Below are positions 1-10,943 of a DNA stretch of 64,000 nucleotides, in pieces; the stretch's first letter is position 1, and every line of letters begins with the position of its first letter. The notes beneath the pieces were generated by a model. That model did no database searches. It saw only the letters and a list, made by a program, of their open reading frames with translations, and was not told where the DNA came from. The DNA comes from Mesoplasma entomophilum. Its GTDB lineage: Bacteria; Bacillota_I; Bacilli_A; Mycoplasmatales; Mycoplasmataceae. Where the stretch lies: contig NZ_CP024966.1 in the NCBI RefSeq assembly GCF_002804125.1, positions 310,001 to 374,000 of the forward strand. Reading direction: 5' to 3'. Position numbers and translations under genes: made by a program.

Positions 1-852
1 AAATCAACTTTATTAAATAAAATAATAGGTCATAAGATTTCAATTGTTACAAATAAAGCTCAAACAACAAGAAATAATATAAGAGGTATTCTGACAGAAA
101 AAGAATATCAATTAATATTTGTGGATACACCTGGGATACACACATCAAAAAATCAAATTGATAGATTTATGAATTCAAGTGCTATGAGAAGTATGAAAGA
201 AGTAGATGTTGTTGTATTTATGGCACCAGCTGATGAAACAATAGGAAAAAATGATTTATTTATTTTAAATGAATTATCAAAAAAAAATGACATTAAAAAA
301 ATACTTGTTATTTCAAAAGCAGACGTTGTTAGCAAAGAAAAACTATTTTTAAAAGCAACTGAATGAAACACATACGAAAAAATCTTTGATGAAATAATTA
401 TTACTTCTTCAACTGAAAATATTAATATTGATAAATTAATAGAAACAATAGTTGGTTTTTTACCTGAAACAGGACATTATTTTTATGACGAAGATTCTAT
501 AACAGATCAACCTAATCGTTTTGCAATTAGAGAAATAATAAGAGAAAGTGTACTTTTAAAAGCTGGACAAGAAGTTCCTCACTCAGTTGCTATACTTGTT
601 GATGAACTTGAAGAGACAGAAGATGAAATTAATATTGTTGCATCAATTATTGTTGAAAGAAAATCTCAAAAGGGAATTATTATAGGCCATCAAGGTAAAA
701 AAATAAGTGATATTAAATATAAATCAAGAAAACAAATAAAAGAGCTTTTTGAAAAAGATGTGAACTTAGAATTATTTGTAAAAGTTCAAGAAAATTGAAG
801 AAACTCTGCAAGTTTAATTAAGAAGATGGGATATGACAAGGATAAATACTAA
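1..852 (+). CDS. era: GTPase Era, 5' end cut off
   Basis: Ras-like GTPase that binds 16S rRNA and helps mature the 30S subunit. The frame is open from base 1; about 283 residues are visible and roughly the first 15 are missing, because the window opens inside the P-loop (KSTLLN). The switch/G3 motif DTPG lies near residue 41, the G4-like motif SKAD near 106, and a C-terminal KH domain carries GIIIGHQGKKI (about residues 226-236), the conserved Era RNA-binding segment. A TGA at 364 is read as Trp. The stop shares its last base with the recO start (TAATG), so the two are translationally coupled. Confidence 0.95.
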
Positions 853-1655
853 TGAGTGAAATAAAAATAAAAGCTGTTGTTTTAGATTCTTTTAATTATG
901 AAGAAAATGACAAAATAATTACAGTTTACTCTAAAGAATTCGGTAAACTAAGCTTTATTGCGCTTGGAGCAAATAAACCTTCAAGTAAAAACAATTACTC
1001 ACTTAATCTGTTTTCAGTAGCTAATTTTGAAATATTTAAGTCAAGAAAAGCTCAATCTATTTCAAAGTTAAAAACCGGAACACTAATAAATGACAATTTT
1101 AAAATAACTAAATCATACAATAACTATTTGTTTGCTAGTATTATATCTTCAGTCATTTTGCAAGAAGATTTATTTTACAATAAAGACCCTAAGTGGTTTG
1201 ACATGCTTCAAGAAGCAATTAAGAACATTAATGACGAAATAAATCCCTTTTCAAATATGGTTTGATTCCTATTTTATTCGTTAAAAAACTTTGGTGGAAA
1301 TTGAGAACTAAAAAAATGTTATAGATGTAATAAACCAAGTAAAATATACAGAAGATTTGATTTAAATAATTTTGGTCTTGTTTGTCCAAACTGTATTTAT
1401 GAAAATGAAGAAGAACAAGACTTTGAGTTTATTAAGTATTTGCAAAGGATGGATAATAACACATTTTTCACAATACAAAAATTCTCTATAAACGTATCTT
1501 ATGAAATAATTATCTCTAAATTAATCTTAGGATATTATTTAAATGAATTAGGAATATATTCATTCCCAATAAAAGAGATTTTAAAAAAAGAAGTATATAA
1601 TGAAAACACGTTTTGAGAGTACTCTCATAGAGTGTTGACAAACAGTAGTATTTAA
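852..1655 (+). CDS. recO: DNA repair protein RecO
   Basis: 267-aa protein of the RecF pathway, which helps load RecA onto SSB-coated single-stranded DNA. The N-terminal part (about residues 1-80) has the OB-fold character of the family (KAVVLDSFNYEENDKIITVY). The middle carries two cysteine pairs (CYRC near residue 156, then CPNC about 25 residues later) that would form the RecO zinc knuckle. Several TGA codons (1263, 1302, 1614) are Trp. Its start overlaps the era stop by one base, the usual era-recO order of Firmicutes and Mollicutes. Confidence 0.93.
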
Positions 1656-1664
1656 AGATAGAAT
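1635..1664 (+). promoter_or_regulatory. Promoter for glyS
   Basis: A perfect TTGACA (1635-1640) is followed after 18 bases by TAGAAT (1659-1664); a second TATAAT lies at 1669-1674. It sits in the recO 3' end and would start transcripts near 1672, upstream of the hairpin at 1690. Confidence 0.6.
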
Positions 1665-1689
1665 AATTTATAATTGAAATAGTTTCATT

Positions 1690-1719
1690 GTCAGCCAATA
1701 GCTGACTTTTGTTATTTTT
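1690..1719 (+). terminator. Hairpin plus T-run in the recO-glyS gap
   Basis: Perfect 6-bp stem GTCAGC/GCTGAC (1690-1695 and 1701-1706) with a 5-base loop, then TTTTGTTATTTTT. It is placed to end the era-recO transcript. Because a strong promoter lies before it, it could also act as an attenuator in the glyS leader. Confidence 0.65.
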
Positions 1720-1745
1720 ACATATAGACAATAAAGGAGAAAGAT

Positions 1746-3101
1746 ATGGAGAAATTAATTGCCCATTTAAAATCTCAAGGTTTTATTTTTCAGGGATCAG
1801 AAATTTATGGAGGACTAGCTAATTCATGAGACTATGGTCCATTAGGAGTAGAAGTTAAAAATAAATTGAAACAAGCTTGATGAAATCATTTTGTTAGAAA
1901 AAATCCTTACAACATTGGTTTGGATAGTTCAATCATTTTAAATTCAAGTGTTTGAAAAGCGAGTGGTCACATCGATGGTTTCAATGACCCATTAATTGAT
2001 TGTAAAAAGTGCAACAGTAGATGAAGAGCCGATAAATTAATTGAAGAATTTAATTCTGAAATTAATGCTGGAGTTATGACTGAAAATCAAATGGAAGAAT
2101 TTATAAAAGAACAAAATATTAAGTGCCCTAAATGTCAAGCATGTGATTTTACACAAATAAGAAAATTTGCATTGATGTTTAAAACTAATCAAGGTGTGCT
2201 TGAAGATGAATCATCAAGTGTTTATTTAAGACCTGAAACTGCTCAGGGTATTTTTATTAACTTTAAAAATGCACAAAGATCTTTAAGAAAAAAATTACCA
2301 TTTGGAATTGGTCAAATTGGTAAATCATTTAGAAATGAAATTACACCAGGTAACTTTATTTTTAGAACTCGTGAATTTGAACAAATGGAATTAGAATTTT
2401 TCTTTAATCCATCTGACGAAAAAGATTGATTTTCATATTGATTAAATGAAGTTGAAATATTCTTACAAGACAAAGTTAAAATAAGCAAAGAAAATTATAG
2501 AGTTAGAAATCATGAAAAAGATGAACTAGCTCACTATTCAACAGCCACAAGCGACATTGAATTTAAGTTCCCGTTTGGTTGAGGTGAACTATGAGGTGTT
2601 GCTCATAGAGGAAGTTTTGATTTAAATGCTCATCAAGAAGCTTCTAAACAGGATTTAACTTATTTAGATCCAACAACTAACCAAAAAATCTTACCGCATG
2701 TGATAGAACCAAGCGTTGGTGTTGAAAGAATGATGCTAGCTATTCTATGGCAAGCTTATCATGAAGAAAATTTAGGTGAGGGAAACTCACGTGTAGTTAT
2801 GAAATTACCTTACAATTTAGCTCCATATCAAATAGCTGTTATGCCATTGCAAAAACAACAAAATGATCAGGCTCAAGCTTTATATAATCAACTTTTAAAT
2901 AATTTTGACGTTACATATGATGAAACTGGCAATGTTGGAAAAAGATACAGAAGACAAGATGCAATTGGAACACCTTTTGTTATTACTGTCGACTTTGATA
3001 CTCCAGAAACAAATTCAGTCACTGTAAGAGAAAGAGATTCAATGGAACAAGTTCGTATTGATTTAAATGAACTTGAAACATATTTAAAACTTAAATTTTA
3101 A
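1746..3101 (+). CDS. glyS: Glycyl-tRNA synthetase (homodimeric type)
   Basis: Class II synthetase that charges tRNA-Gly in the cytoplasm; 451 aa, typical of the alpha2 bacterial/eukaryotic-type enzyme (GlyQS). Visible family blocks are GGLANSWDYGPLG near residue 22, a CxxC pair (CKKC and later CPKC) in the zinc insertion, RPETAQGIF near residue 163, motif 2 [10 protein letters not shown] near 198, and motif 3 [10 protein letters not shown] near 321. An AAAGGAGA ribosome site at 1733-1740 fixes the ATG at 1746. The gene has its own promoter and leader hairpin. Its substrate tRNA-Gly(UCC) is also in this window (21903). Confidence 0.96.
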
Positions 3102-3128
3102 TTCATATATTGAAAGGAAGTGATGTTC

Positions 3129-5006
3129 ATGTTAATACCAAAAGAAGTTATTGACGATATTATTCAAAAATCCGATATAGTTTCTATTGTTAGTGAAAGA
3201 GTAACACTTTCTAAAAAAGGAAGAAATTTCTGAGGTTTATGTCCTTTTCACCAAGATCAAAATGCATCTATGTCAGTTTCACCCGAAAAAAAGTTTTTTA
3301 AATGTTTTTCGTGTCAAGTTTCAGGAACAGTTTTAGATTTTATTAAAGATTTTGATAACACAAGTTTTCAAGAAGCTGTTAAAAAATTAGCAGGTTTAAT
3401 AAATTATGATTTATCTAAATTTGAAAGTAATGTACCTTTAAAACAAAATCAAGATGCAATTATTTACAAATTGAATGAGGAGTCATTAGCATTTTTTAAA
3501 TTAAATTTAAGATCTAATGAAGCAAAACCTGCTGTTAAATATTTACATTCAAGAGATATAACAAATGAAGATATACTTTTTTTTGAAATTGGGTACTTGC
3601 CAAAAACAAAAAGTTTAGTTGAACATTTAATAAGTAAGGGATACAACATTTCAGATATTGTTGATGCTGGTTTAGGAACTTATAATGAAGAACATCAAAA
3701 ATTGTATGATATTTTTGTAGATAGAATATTATTTCCTATTAGAAATGAAAATAAAGAATTAATTGGTTTCAGTGGAAGAATAATAGAAACAAATTCTGAT
3801 AGACCAAAATATTTAAATACAAAAGAAACAAGGGTTTTTTCAAAAAGAAAAATTGCTTACAACTTTAGTGAAGCAATTAGAGCAGCACGAATTAAAAAAG
3901 AAATAATTGTTCTTGAAGGTTATATGGACGTAATAAGCTTACACAAAAATGGAATTGATAACGCAATTGCATTAATGGGAACTGCTTTATCTCAATATCA
4001 TGTAAATTTATTTAAAACTATTAAAGGAACTGTAAAAATGTTCTTAGATGGTGATGAACCAGGAATAAAAGGGAATATCGAGGCTTCTCAAACATTAATT
4101 TTAAATAATCAAAAGGTTTTGATTGTAAATAATCCTACAAATAATGACCCTGATGAATTAATTAAACAAGGCAGAAAATCAGAACTTGAAAAAATGGTTG
4201 TTGAAGCTTTGAACCCACTTCAATATATAATTTCAAAACGTTGACCTAAAGTTGATTCAAAGGACTTTAATTCAGTTGAAGAATTTATGAAGGAAATATG
4301 TTCATTTGTTTTAAAATGTAATAACAATATATTATATGAGACTTCAGTTGAAGAACTTGAAAAAGTTACAGGTTTATCAAAAACTGCAATTATTAGTTTT
4401 TACAAAAAAATATCATTAAAACAAAATTTAAATGGTTTTAATAAAAAAGTAGACACAATCGAACGAAATTTAGAAATTAAACCTGAAGAAAAAAAAGACG
4501 GTAATACAAGCTTCAATGTTCTAACTTCTTTAAAAGCATATGAGTTAGCTGAAAAAACTATTTTATTTGATCTAATAAAATCAAATAAGAATTTAGATTT
4601 AGTTAAAGAGAAGATCAGAGAAGTTAAATTCCCACATAAAGAATTTGGAAGATTAATATCTAAAATCATTAATTCATATGAAGAAAACATAAATTATAAT
4701 GAATCTCAAATTAAAGAAATTTTAACTCAAAGTTTTTCAGTAGAAACATTGGAAGAAATAAAAACATTTGAATTAGATCCCTTAATGTTTAGAATTAAGT
4801 CGAATATAAATACATCTAAGTTAATTGAAAATTCATTTGAGAAGCTTAAAATGTACTCCAACGAAAAAAAAATAAATGAAATTAATGAAATGCTAAAAGC
4901 AGAAAATTTAAGTAGAATTGATCGGGAAAATTTAATGGACATTCTATCCGAAAGAATAAAAAAAAGAGAAGAATGACTAGCAAATTTTAAAGATAAAAAT
5001 AATTAG
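3129..5006 (+). CDS. dnaG: DNA primase
   Basis: Makes RNA primers at the replication fork; 625 aa. The CHC2 zinc finger is CPFH (about residue 39) ... CFSC (about 60). The TOPRIM catalytic domain shows EGYMDVISLH near residue 264 and FLDGDEPG near 304. The C-terminal part would bind the DnaB helicase. An in-frame ATG also exists at 3123, but the GAAAGGAAG ribosome site ends at 3120, so the ATG at 3129 has much better spacing. The order dnaG-rpoD matches the classical macromolecular synthesis operon, with only 15 bases to rpoD. TGA codons at 3231, 4242 and 4974 are Trp. Confidence 0.95.
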
Positions 5007-5021
5007 TGAAAGAGGAACAAA

Positions 5022-6437
5022 ATGAAAAAATACATGGATAAAAAAGAAATAGCAAAAATTAAGACAATTGAAGATTTTTATGAATCAACAGTTGAATATG
5101 CTAAGCAAAATAATAACGAAATAACATCTGAAGAAGTTCAAATGAGTTTTAGTAAAATATTTGCAAATGCAACAGATAATGAATATGAAAAATTATTAGA
5201 AGACTTACAAGCAAAAGGCATTCAGTTTACAGATTTAGAAGATATTGATCTTGATGAAGAAATTGATCTTGATGAAGAAGTTGAAGAAGATGTAGAAGTT
5301 GCTGATGATGACGCTTATGCTGATGAATTAATTGGTGAAAGAAAAGGACCTGGTAGAAGACCAAAAGATGCTGGAACTACTAAATACAGAGTAGGTTCAA
5401 TTTCAAATGAGACTAAAATTCAAGATTTAATTAAAACTTATTTTTCAACAATTGGACAAACAAAAATTTTAACAAAAGATCAAGAAATTGTTTATGCCAA
5501 ATTGGCTAATTCTGAAGATCCAGAAGAAAGAAAAGAAGGAAGAGATATGTTAATCACTTCTAACTTAAAATTAGTTATTTCAGTAGCTAGAAAACATTTA
5601 AATAGAGGATTAGATTTTGCTGACTTAATTGAAGAAGGAAATATTGGTTTAATTAAAGCAGTTGATAAATTTGATTATGAAAAAGGATTTAAATTCTCAA
5701 CTTATGCAACATGATGAATTCGTCAAGCAATTACAAGAGCTATTGCCGATCAAGCAAGAACAATTAGAATACCTGTGCATATGGTAGAAACAATCAACAA
5801 ACTTTCAAGAATAGAAAGACAATTAACTCAGGAATTAGGTAGAGAACCTTCATCTAAAGAAGTTGCTGAAAGAATGGGTGGAGATATGACAGCTGAAAAA
5901 GTTGTTGAAATTAAAAAGATTGCTGTTGAGCCTGTTAGTTTAGAAAAGCCATTTGGTGATGAAGATGATACTCACTTTGGAGATTTTGTTGAAGATAAAG
6001 ACATGATTTCTCCAACAGATTTTACAGAAAAAGAAATTCTAAGAGAAGTTATTGATAAAGTTTTTGAAGACATGCCAGCAAGAGAAGAAAAAGTCATTCG
6101 TATGAGATACGGAATAGTTCCAACTAAAGTTAGAACATTAATTAGATTAGCTGAAGAATGTAATGATGAAACTGCTCCAGAGTTAGCAAAAGCAATTAAA
6201 AAATTTGATATTCATTTAGAAACACCAGTTGAAAAAATTAGAACTGTTGATAGTAAAATAATTCAAGAACATTTATTAAAATATGAGGCATCAAAAACTT
6301 TAGAAGAAGTTGGAAAAGAATTAAATGTTACAAGAGAAAGAATTAGACAAATTGAAGCTAAAACAATTAGAAAATTAAAACAACCTGCTAATACTAATAA
6401 ATCAGGTAAAGTTTTAAAAGAATTTTATAAAGGCTAA
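5022..6437 (+). CDS. rpoD: Primary RNA polymerase sigma factor (sigma A)
   Basis: Housekeeping sigma-70, 471 aa. The N-terminus is acidic (runs of Asp/Glu near residues 70-95). Region 2 is clear: [25 protein letters not shown], then FSTYATWWIRQAI, whose two Trp codons (5713-5718) are TGA. Region 4.2 ends with [20 protein letters not shown]. Between RMRYGI (about residue 363) and TLEEVG (about 426) there is an extra segment of roughly 50 residues that interrupts the usual RxGL...RTLEEVG stretch of region 4. I believe close relatives share this, but it departs from the standard family layout. The gene lies between dnaG and trmK, 1 base before the latter. Confidence 0.95.
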
Positions 6438-6438
6438 T

Positions 6439-7128
6439 ATGCTAACAAAAAGACTAAGAACTATTGCAGATTTAATTGATTCTTGCAATGTTGTTGCAGA
6501 TATTGGAACAGATCATGCATATTTGCCAATTACTTTAGTTAAAGAGGGAAAAGCAAAATTTGCTTATGCAGTTGATGTTAATAGTGAACCATTAGGTTGA
6601 GCTAAGAAAAATATTAAACAACATAATTGTTCTGAAAAAATGCAAACTATTCTAAGTAATGGTTTGGATTTTGTTTTAAAAGATGATATTAAAGAAATTG
6701 ATGTTGTTACGATTTGCGGATTAGGTAGCACAACTATTCTTGAAATTATAAAAAGTGATAATGAAAAGATTGGTAAATATATTATTTGCTCTAATACTGA
6801 AGTTAGCAACATTAGAAGCTGAGTTGCAAATAAAAAATATTCAATAAGTTTTGAAGATTATATTATTGATAGTCAAAAAGGGTATTGAGTTATAATTATT
6901 GAAAAAAACGATAAAAATTTAGTTTCTGAAAAAGACATTTTATTTGGAAATAAAAACTTTTTTAAAAACAATAATGAGAACATTAAATATTATGAAAATG
7001 AAATTATTAAATTTAAAAAAATATTAAATAAAATAGATAAAACTAAACATCATAAATCATACAATGACATTGAAAATAAGATTACAGAAATTAGAGGTTT
7101 TTTAAATGAAATTGACAAAATTAATTAA
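6439..7128 (+). CDS. trmK: tRNA (adenine-22-N1)-methyltransferase TrmK
   Basis: SAM-dependent enzyme that makes m1A at tRNA position 22. The 229-aa protein begins with the family's LTKRLRTIADLI and the SAM-binding loop VVADIGTDHAYLPI (about residues 18-31); GLGSTTILEII near residue 94 matches the family's GMGG-like loop. The C-terminal third is a charged coiled-coil-like tail, as in Firmicutes TrmK. It starts 1 base after rpoD and overlaps the next gene by 23 bases. The rpoD-trmK-NIF3-like order is standard in Firmicutes, which supports the call. Confidence 0.92.
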
Positions 7129-7882
7129 ATATTTAGATAAAAAATTCCCTAGTAGTAAAGCTTATGAGTGAGATAATGTAGGAATTCAAAAATTTAATAG
7201 AAAAGTCGTAGATTTAGATAAAGAAATTTTGAATGTATTAATAACAATGGATTTAAACAAAATGTCTCTTGATAGAATTAAAAACAATAAAATTGATTTT
7301 ATTATTACAAGACATCCGTTTATTTTTAATGATTTAAATAAGGAAAAGGAAAATCCTTTTAAAAAAGAATTAATCAAATTTTTAACAAAGCAAAATATAT
7401 ATGTATTTTCAATTCATACAAATTATGATATTTGTGGATACAATGCTTTTGTTGAAGAACTTTCAAAGCAATTTAGTATTAAAAAAGCAAAATTCCCATT
7501 ATTGCATAAAGAATACCTAGAAGTTAATTTAAGTAAAGAAATAACTAATAATGAATTAATTGAAAGCTTAAAAAAGATTTTTAATACTAAAACAATTCAA
7601 ATAAACAACAATGATCAATTTAAAACATCTAAGTTTTTTATTAATCAAGGAAGTGGAGCTAGTTCAATAGTTTCAAAGCAAATAAAAGATTCTGTTTTTA
7701 TAACAGGAGAGGCTAAATGAAGTGATTGAATTTATGCAAATGATAATAATGTTACACTAATTGTTGTAGGACATTATATGGAAAACTATTTCATTAACGA
7801 TATTGAAGCAAGACTATCAAATAATTTTAAGGATTTAAAAATAGAGAAAATAGATATAAAGGAACAATACTATGTCAAATAA
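7106..7882 (+). CDS. Nif3-like dinuclear metal centre protein (YqfO family)
   Basis: 258-aa member of the NIF3/DUF34 family, whose exact biochemical role is unsettled (often named GTP cyclohydrolase I type 2 homologue). Visible blocks: DNVG near residue 27, IITRHPFIFND near 69, HTNYD near 102, then GSGASS ... ITGEAKWSDW and VGHYMENYF at the C-terminus, which normally supply metal ligands. The first of the two histidines in the usual HHP metal motif is Arg here (RHP), so one ligand may be lost or replaced. It overlaps trmK by 23 bases and the helicase by 11 bases. Confidence 0.85.
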
Positions 7883-9254
7883 TAACGAAATAAAGTTTAG
7901 TGATTTTGGTTTCAAAAAATATATTAATGATACTTTAAAAGATATAAATTTTGAAACACCAACAAGAATACAAACAGAAATAATACCACTAATTAAGAAA
8001 CATCAAAATGTTATTGCTCTTTCTCATACTGGTACAGGAAAAACACATGCGTTTTTGCTGCCTATTTTAAATAACTTAAAATTTGATCAAGACAAAAAAA
8101 ATGTTCAAGCTTTAATCATTGCTCCAACAAGAGAACTTGCTAAACAAATTTATGATAATGTCAGACCATTTATAAAAAATGAGCCTCAACTTAAAGTTGA
8201 CTTATTTATTGGTGGAGAAGATATTAATAAGCAAATTGAATCTTTAGGTAAAAGACAACCAACAATTGCTGTTGGTACTCCGACAAGAATTAAAGAACTA
8301 TATGAGCAAAACCATTTAAAGGCAACAACATCAGATTACATCATTATTGATGAGTGCGATATGATTTTTGATTTAGGATTTATTGAAGATGTTGATTTTG
8401 TTGTATCAAAAGCTAAACAAAATGTTAACTTGTCAATGTTCAGTGCAACAATACCTGAACAATTAAGACCTTTTGTTACTAAATATGCAAGAAATGCTCA
8501 CTTTATCGATGTAACTGAAAAGAATGTATCAAACAAAAACATTAAACATGTTTTAATTGATACCAAAAATAAGGAAATAGAGCCAGTTTTAACTAATGTT
8601 TTAAGTTCTATTAATCCATATTTATGTTTAATATTTTCTAATCATAAAGATGACATCCCAAGATATGTTAAATTAATTAGAGAAATCACTGGTCAAAATG
8701 TTGGTGAGTTACATGGTGATTTACAACCAAGAACAAGAATGAACATGCTAAAGAAAATTAAAAACAATGAATTTAAATTTGTTGTTGCAACTGATGTTGC
8801 TGCAAGAGGTGTTGATATTATCGGAGTTAGTCATGTTATATCAATTGATTTGCCGACTGATCTTTCATATTACATTCATAGAAGTGGTAGAACTGGTAGA
8901 AGCAAAATGACTGGTGAAAGTTATGTTTTATTTAATGTTAAAAACCAAGAAAGAATTGAAGCATTAGAAAAAATAGGAATAGAATTTGTTCGTTTAAGAA
9001 TGGATAACAATCAACTTATTGAAATTAGAAGCAAAAACAAGAAAAAAGCTAAACATTATGAAGATTTAGATACTGATTCAAAAAAAGTAATTGCTAAATA
9101 TAGTAATCAAAAAGTTAAACCAGGATATAAGAAAAAAAGAAAAAGAGAACTTGATGAAATAACAAGAAAAAAACGCCGTGAACATATCAAACAAAGTATA
9201 GATAAAATTAAAAAAGAAAAGTACAGAAAACGTCGTGAAGAATTATTTGATTAA
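7872..9254 (+). CDS. DEAD-box family RNA helicase (DECD variant)
   Basis: ATP-dependent RNA helicase, 460 aa, likely acting in RNA degradation or ribosome assembly. Motifs in order: Q motif with FETPTRIQ (about residue 30), Walker A HTGTGKT (about 54), PTRELA (about 84), motif II DECD instead of DEAD (about 157), SAT (about 188), TDVAARGVDI (about 306) and HRSGRTGR (about 336). The last 80 residues are a Lys/Arg-rich tail suited to RNA binding. A CshB-like assignment is plausible, but I cannot separate paralogues. It overlaps the NIF3-like gene by 11 bases. Confidence 0.93.
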   Translation: MSNNNEIKFSDFGFKKYINDTLKDINFETPTRIQTEIIPLIKKHQNVIALSHTGTGKTHAFLLPILNNLKFDQDKKNVQALIIAPTRELAKQIYDNVRPFIKNEPQLKVDLFIGGEDINKQIESLGKRQPTIAVGTPTRIKELYEQNHLKATTSDYIIIDECDMIFDLGFIEDVDFVVSKAKQNVNLSMFSATIPEQLRPFVTKYARNAHFIDVTEKNVSNKNIKHVLIDTKNKEIEPVLTNVLSSINPYLCLIFSNHKDDIPRYVKLIREITGQNVGELHGDLQPRTRMNMLKKIKNNEFKFVVATDVAARGVDIIGVSHVISIDLPTDLSYYIHRSGRTGRSKMTGESYVLFNVKNQERIEALEKIGIEFVRLRMDNNQLIEIRSKNKKKAKHYEDLDTDSKKVIAKYSNQKVKPGYKKKRKRELDEITRKKRREHIKQSIDKIKKEKYRKRREELFD

Positions 9255-9259
9255 TATTT

Positions 9260-9290
9260 AAAAAAGTAGATTATTCTGCTTTTTATTTTT
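9260..9290 (+). terminator. Terminator after the helicase gene
   Basis: Stem AAAAAGTAGA / TCTGCTTTTT with one G-T pair, a 4-base loop at 9271-9274 and a T-rich tail. It closes the dnaG-to-helicase cluster. Confidence 0.75.
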
Positions 9291-9344
9291 ATAATTTTTA
9301 GTATTATAATTAAAGGAATTAATTAATAATAAGGAAAAGTAGGT

Positions 9345-10880
9345 ATGACAAGAAAAAAAAGAATAAAAATTTATTCGTCTAATGGTAAAAAAGCATTACT
9401 ACTTTCTCCAGATGAAATCTTAATGGTAAAAAATGATCCCAGCTATGAAAAAAATTATGAAGCTGAATTTAATAAGGGAAAACAAGCATTTGAAGTTCGT
9501 AACTATTATGCAATAGGTTTTTGAAAGGATTTGCTTTATGTTTTAATTGGAGCATTTCTTTCAACAGTAGCAATTGACTACTTTATTTCTATAACTGGTA
9601 ATGCAGGGCTTTTCCCAGGGGGACTAGGAGCCATTGCTCGTTTTTTCTCAATTATTGGCGCTAATAATATAACAGTATCTGCAAGTACACTTTATTTTAT
9701 AATTTATTTCATCATGAATATTCCATTAGTAATTTTTGGTTTTATAAAGATAGGTTGAAAATTCTCCACTTTAACTTTAATTTATTCTGTTGTTTCAATT
9801 TTCTTTGACCTTATATTACAAAACGTTCCTTATATTAATCCTAATGAATTAAGTTTGTTAATTGACTACAATTTAATTAGTTCAGTTCCTGGAGCATGAG
9901 GAGCAATTATTTGAATTTTCGGTTTTGCTATTTTTGGTGGAATGATTAATGGATTTAGTTATTCAATCACTTATAAAGCAAATGCATCTACTGGTGGAAG
10001 CGATTGAATAACTTATTATTATTCAAAAAAGTTAAATAAAGATATTGGTTCACTAAATATTAAAATTAATATTTTTATTTTGTTTATTGTTATTTGTCTA
10101 AATACAATTATTTTAAAAACAGAGCATATTGATCAAACTATTAAATTGAGCGCTGTTTACAATGAATATGATAATTGAGATTCTTTAATAAGTTCTGACT
10201 TAGGTAAACATTTAAATAAAGTACTTAGTGAAGTTAAAGATAATTCAATGAATCAAAGTTGAAAAAATTTAGAGCATAATTGAAACAGTGATGATTGATT
10301 TAACATATCAAAATATGTTTCATCAACAACTGAGTTTGATTCAAGCTACACAACTGCACTAATTTGAAAAATGAAATTTAAGTGAATTATTGGACCAAGT
10401 TTATTTGCATCGTTAACATTAATTATTATTCAAGGTTTAACTGTTAATAGACTTTATCCAAAAAATAAAGTTTTAAACCTTTTTATTTCAACAAATAAAA
10501 TTAATGACATACAGCAATACTTATTTAGTGTTGGATATACAAATAACATTTTTATTTGAAGAACTGTAACTTCTAAGAAAAATGCATGAAATGATCAAGA
10601 GCAAGATTTAATTATGATTTCAATGCCATTGTTATACTTTAAAAAAATTGAAGACTATTTAATGAAGATTGATGAAGATATGATAATTAATATCATTGGA
10701 AGTAAATCTGTTAAAGGTAAAAACTTTAGTTATACTTTTGATAATGAATTACGCGAAAAAGCATTGACAGAGGAATTTATGAATAATGGTAAATTAATGA
10801 AAAAAATTGAAAGCAATACTATCATTAAGACATATAAAAAAATGAAAAAAAATGGTGTTAATGTACAAAATGAGGTATAA
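9345..10880 (+). CDS. YitT family (DUF161) membrane protein
   Basis: 511-aa integral membrane protein. A 60-residue charged cytosolic N-terminus is followed by about five hydrophobic spans between residues 60 and 255. The family hallmark is clear: GNAGLFPGGLGAIARF near residue 84 and NASTGGSDWITYYYSKK near 215. A large loop follows, then another span near residues 345-365, and a C-terminal DUF2179-like domain (TNIFIWRTVTSKKNAW ... LIMISMPLLYFKKIEDYL). Transport function is presumed but no substrate is known. AAGGAAAAG at 9331 supports the start, and a TATAAT lies at 9305-9310. The long loop makes it bigger than the roughly 290-aa Bacillus relatives. Confidence 0.85.
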
Positions 10881-10907
10881 TCTTTTATAGATTATACTTT
10901 TTTATTT
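10875..10907 (+). terminator. Terminator after the YitT-type gene
   Basis: Perfect 9-bp stem GTATAATCT/AGATTATAC (10875-10883, 10889-10897), 5-base loop, then a run of T. It begins inside the last codons and covers the stop codon. Confidence 0.85.
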
Positions 10908-10943
10908 TAAGTATTAACTTTTCAGACAAGGAGGAGTAAATAA

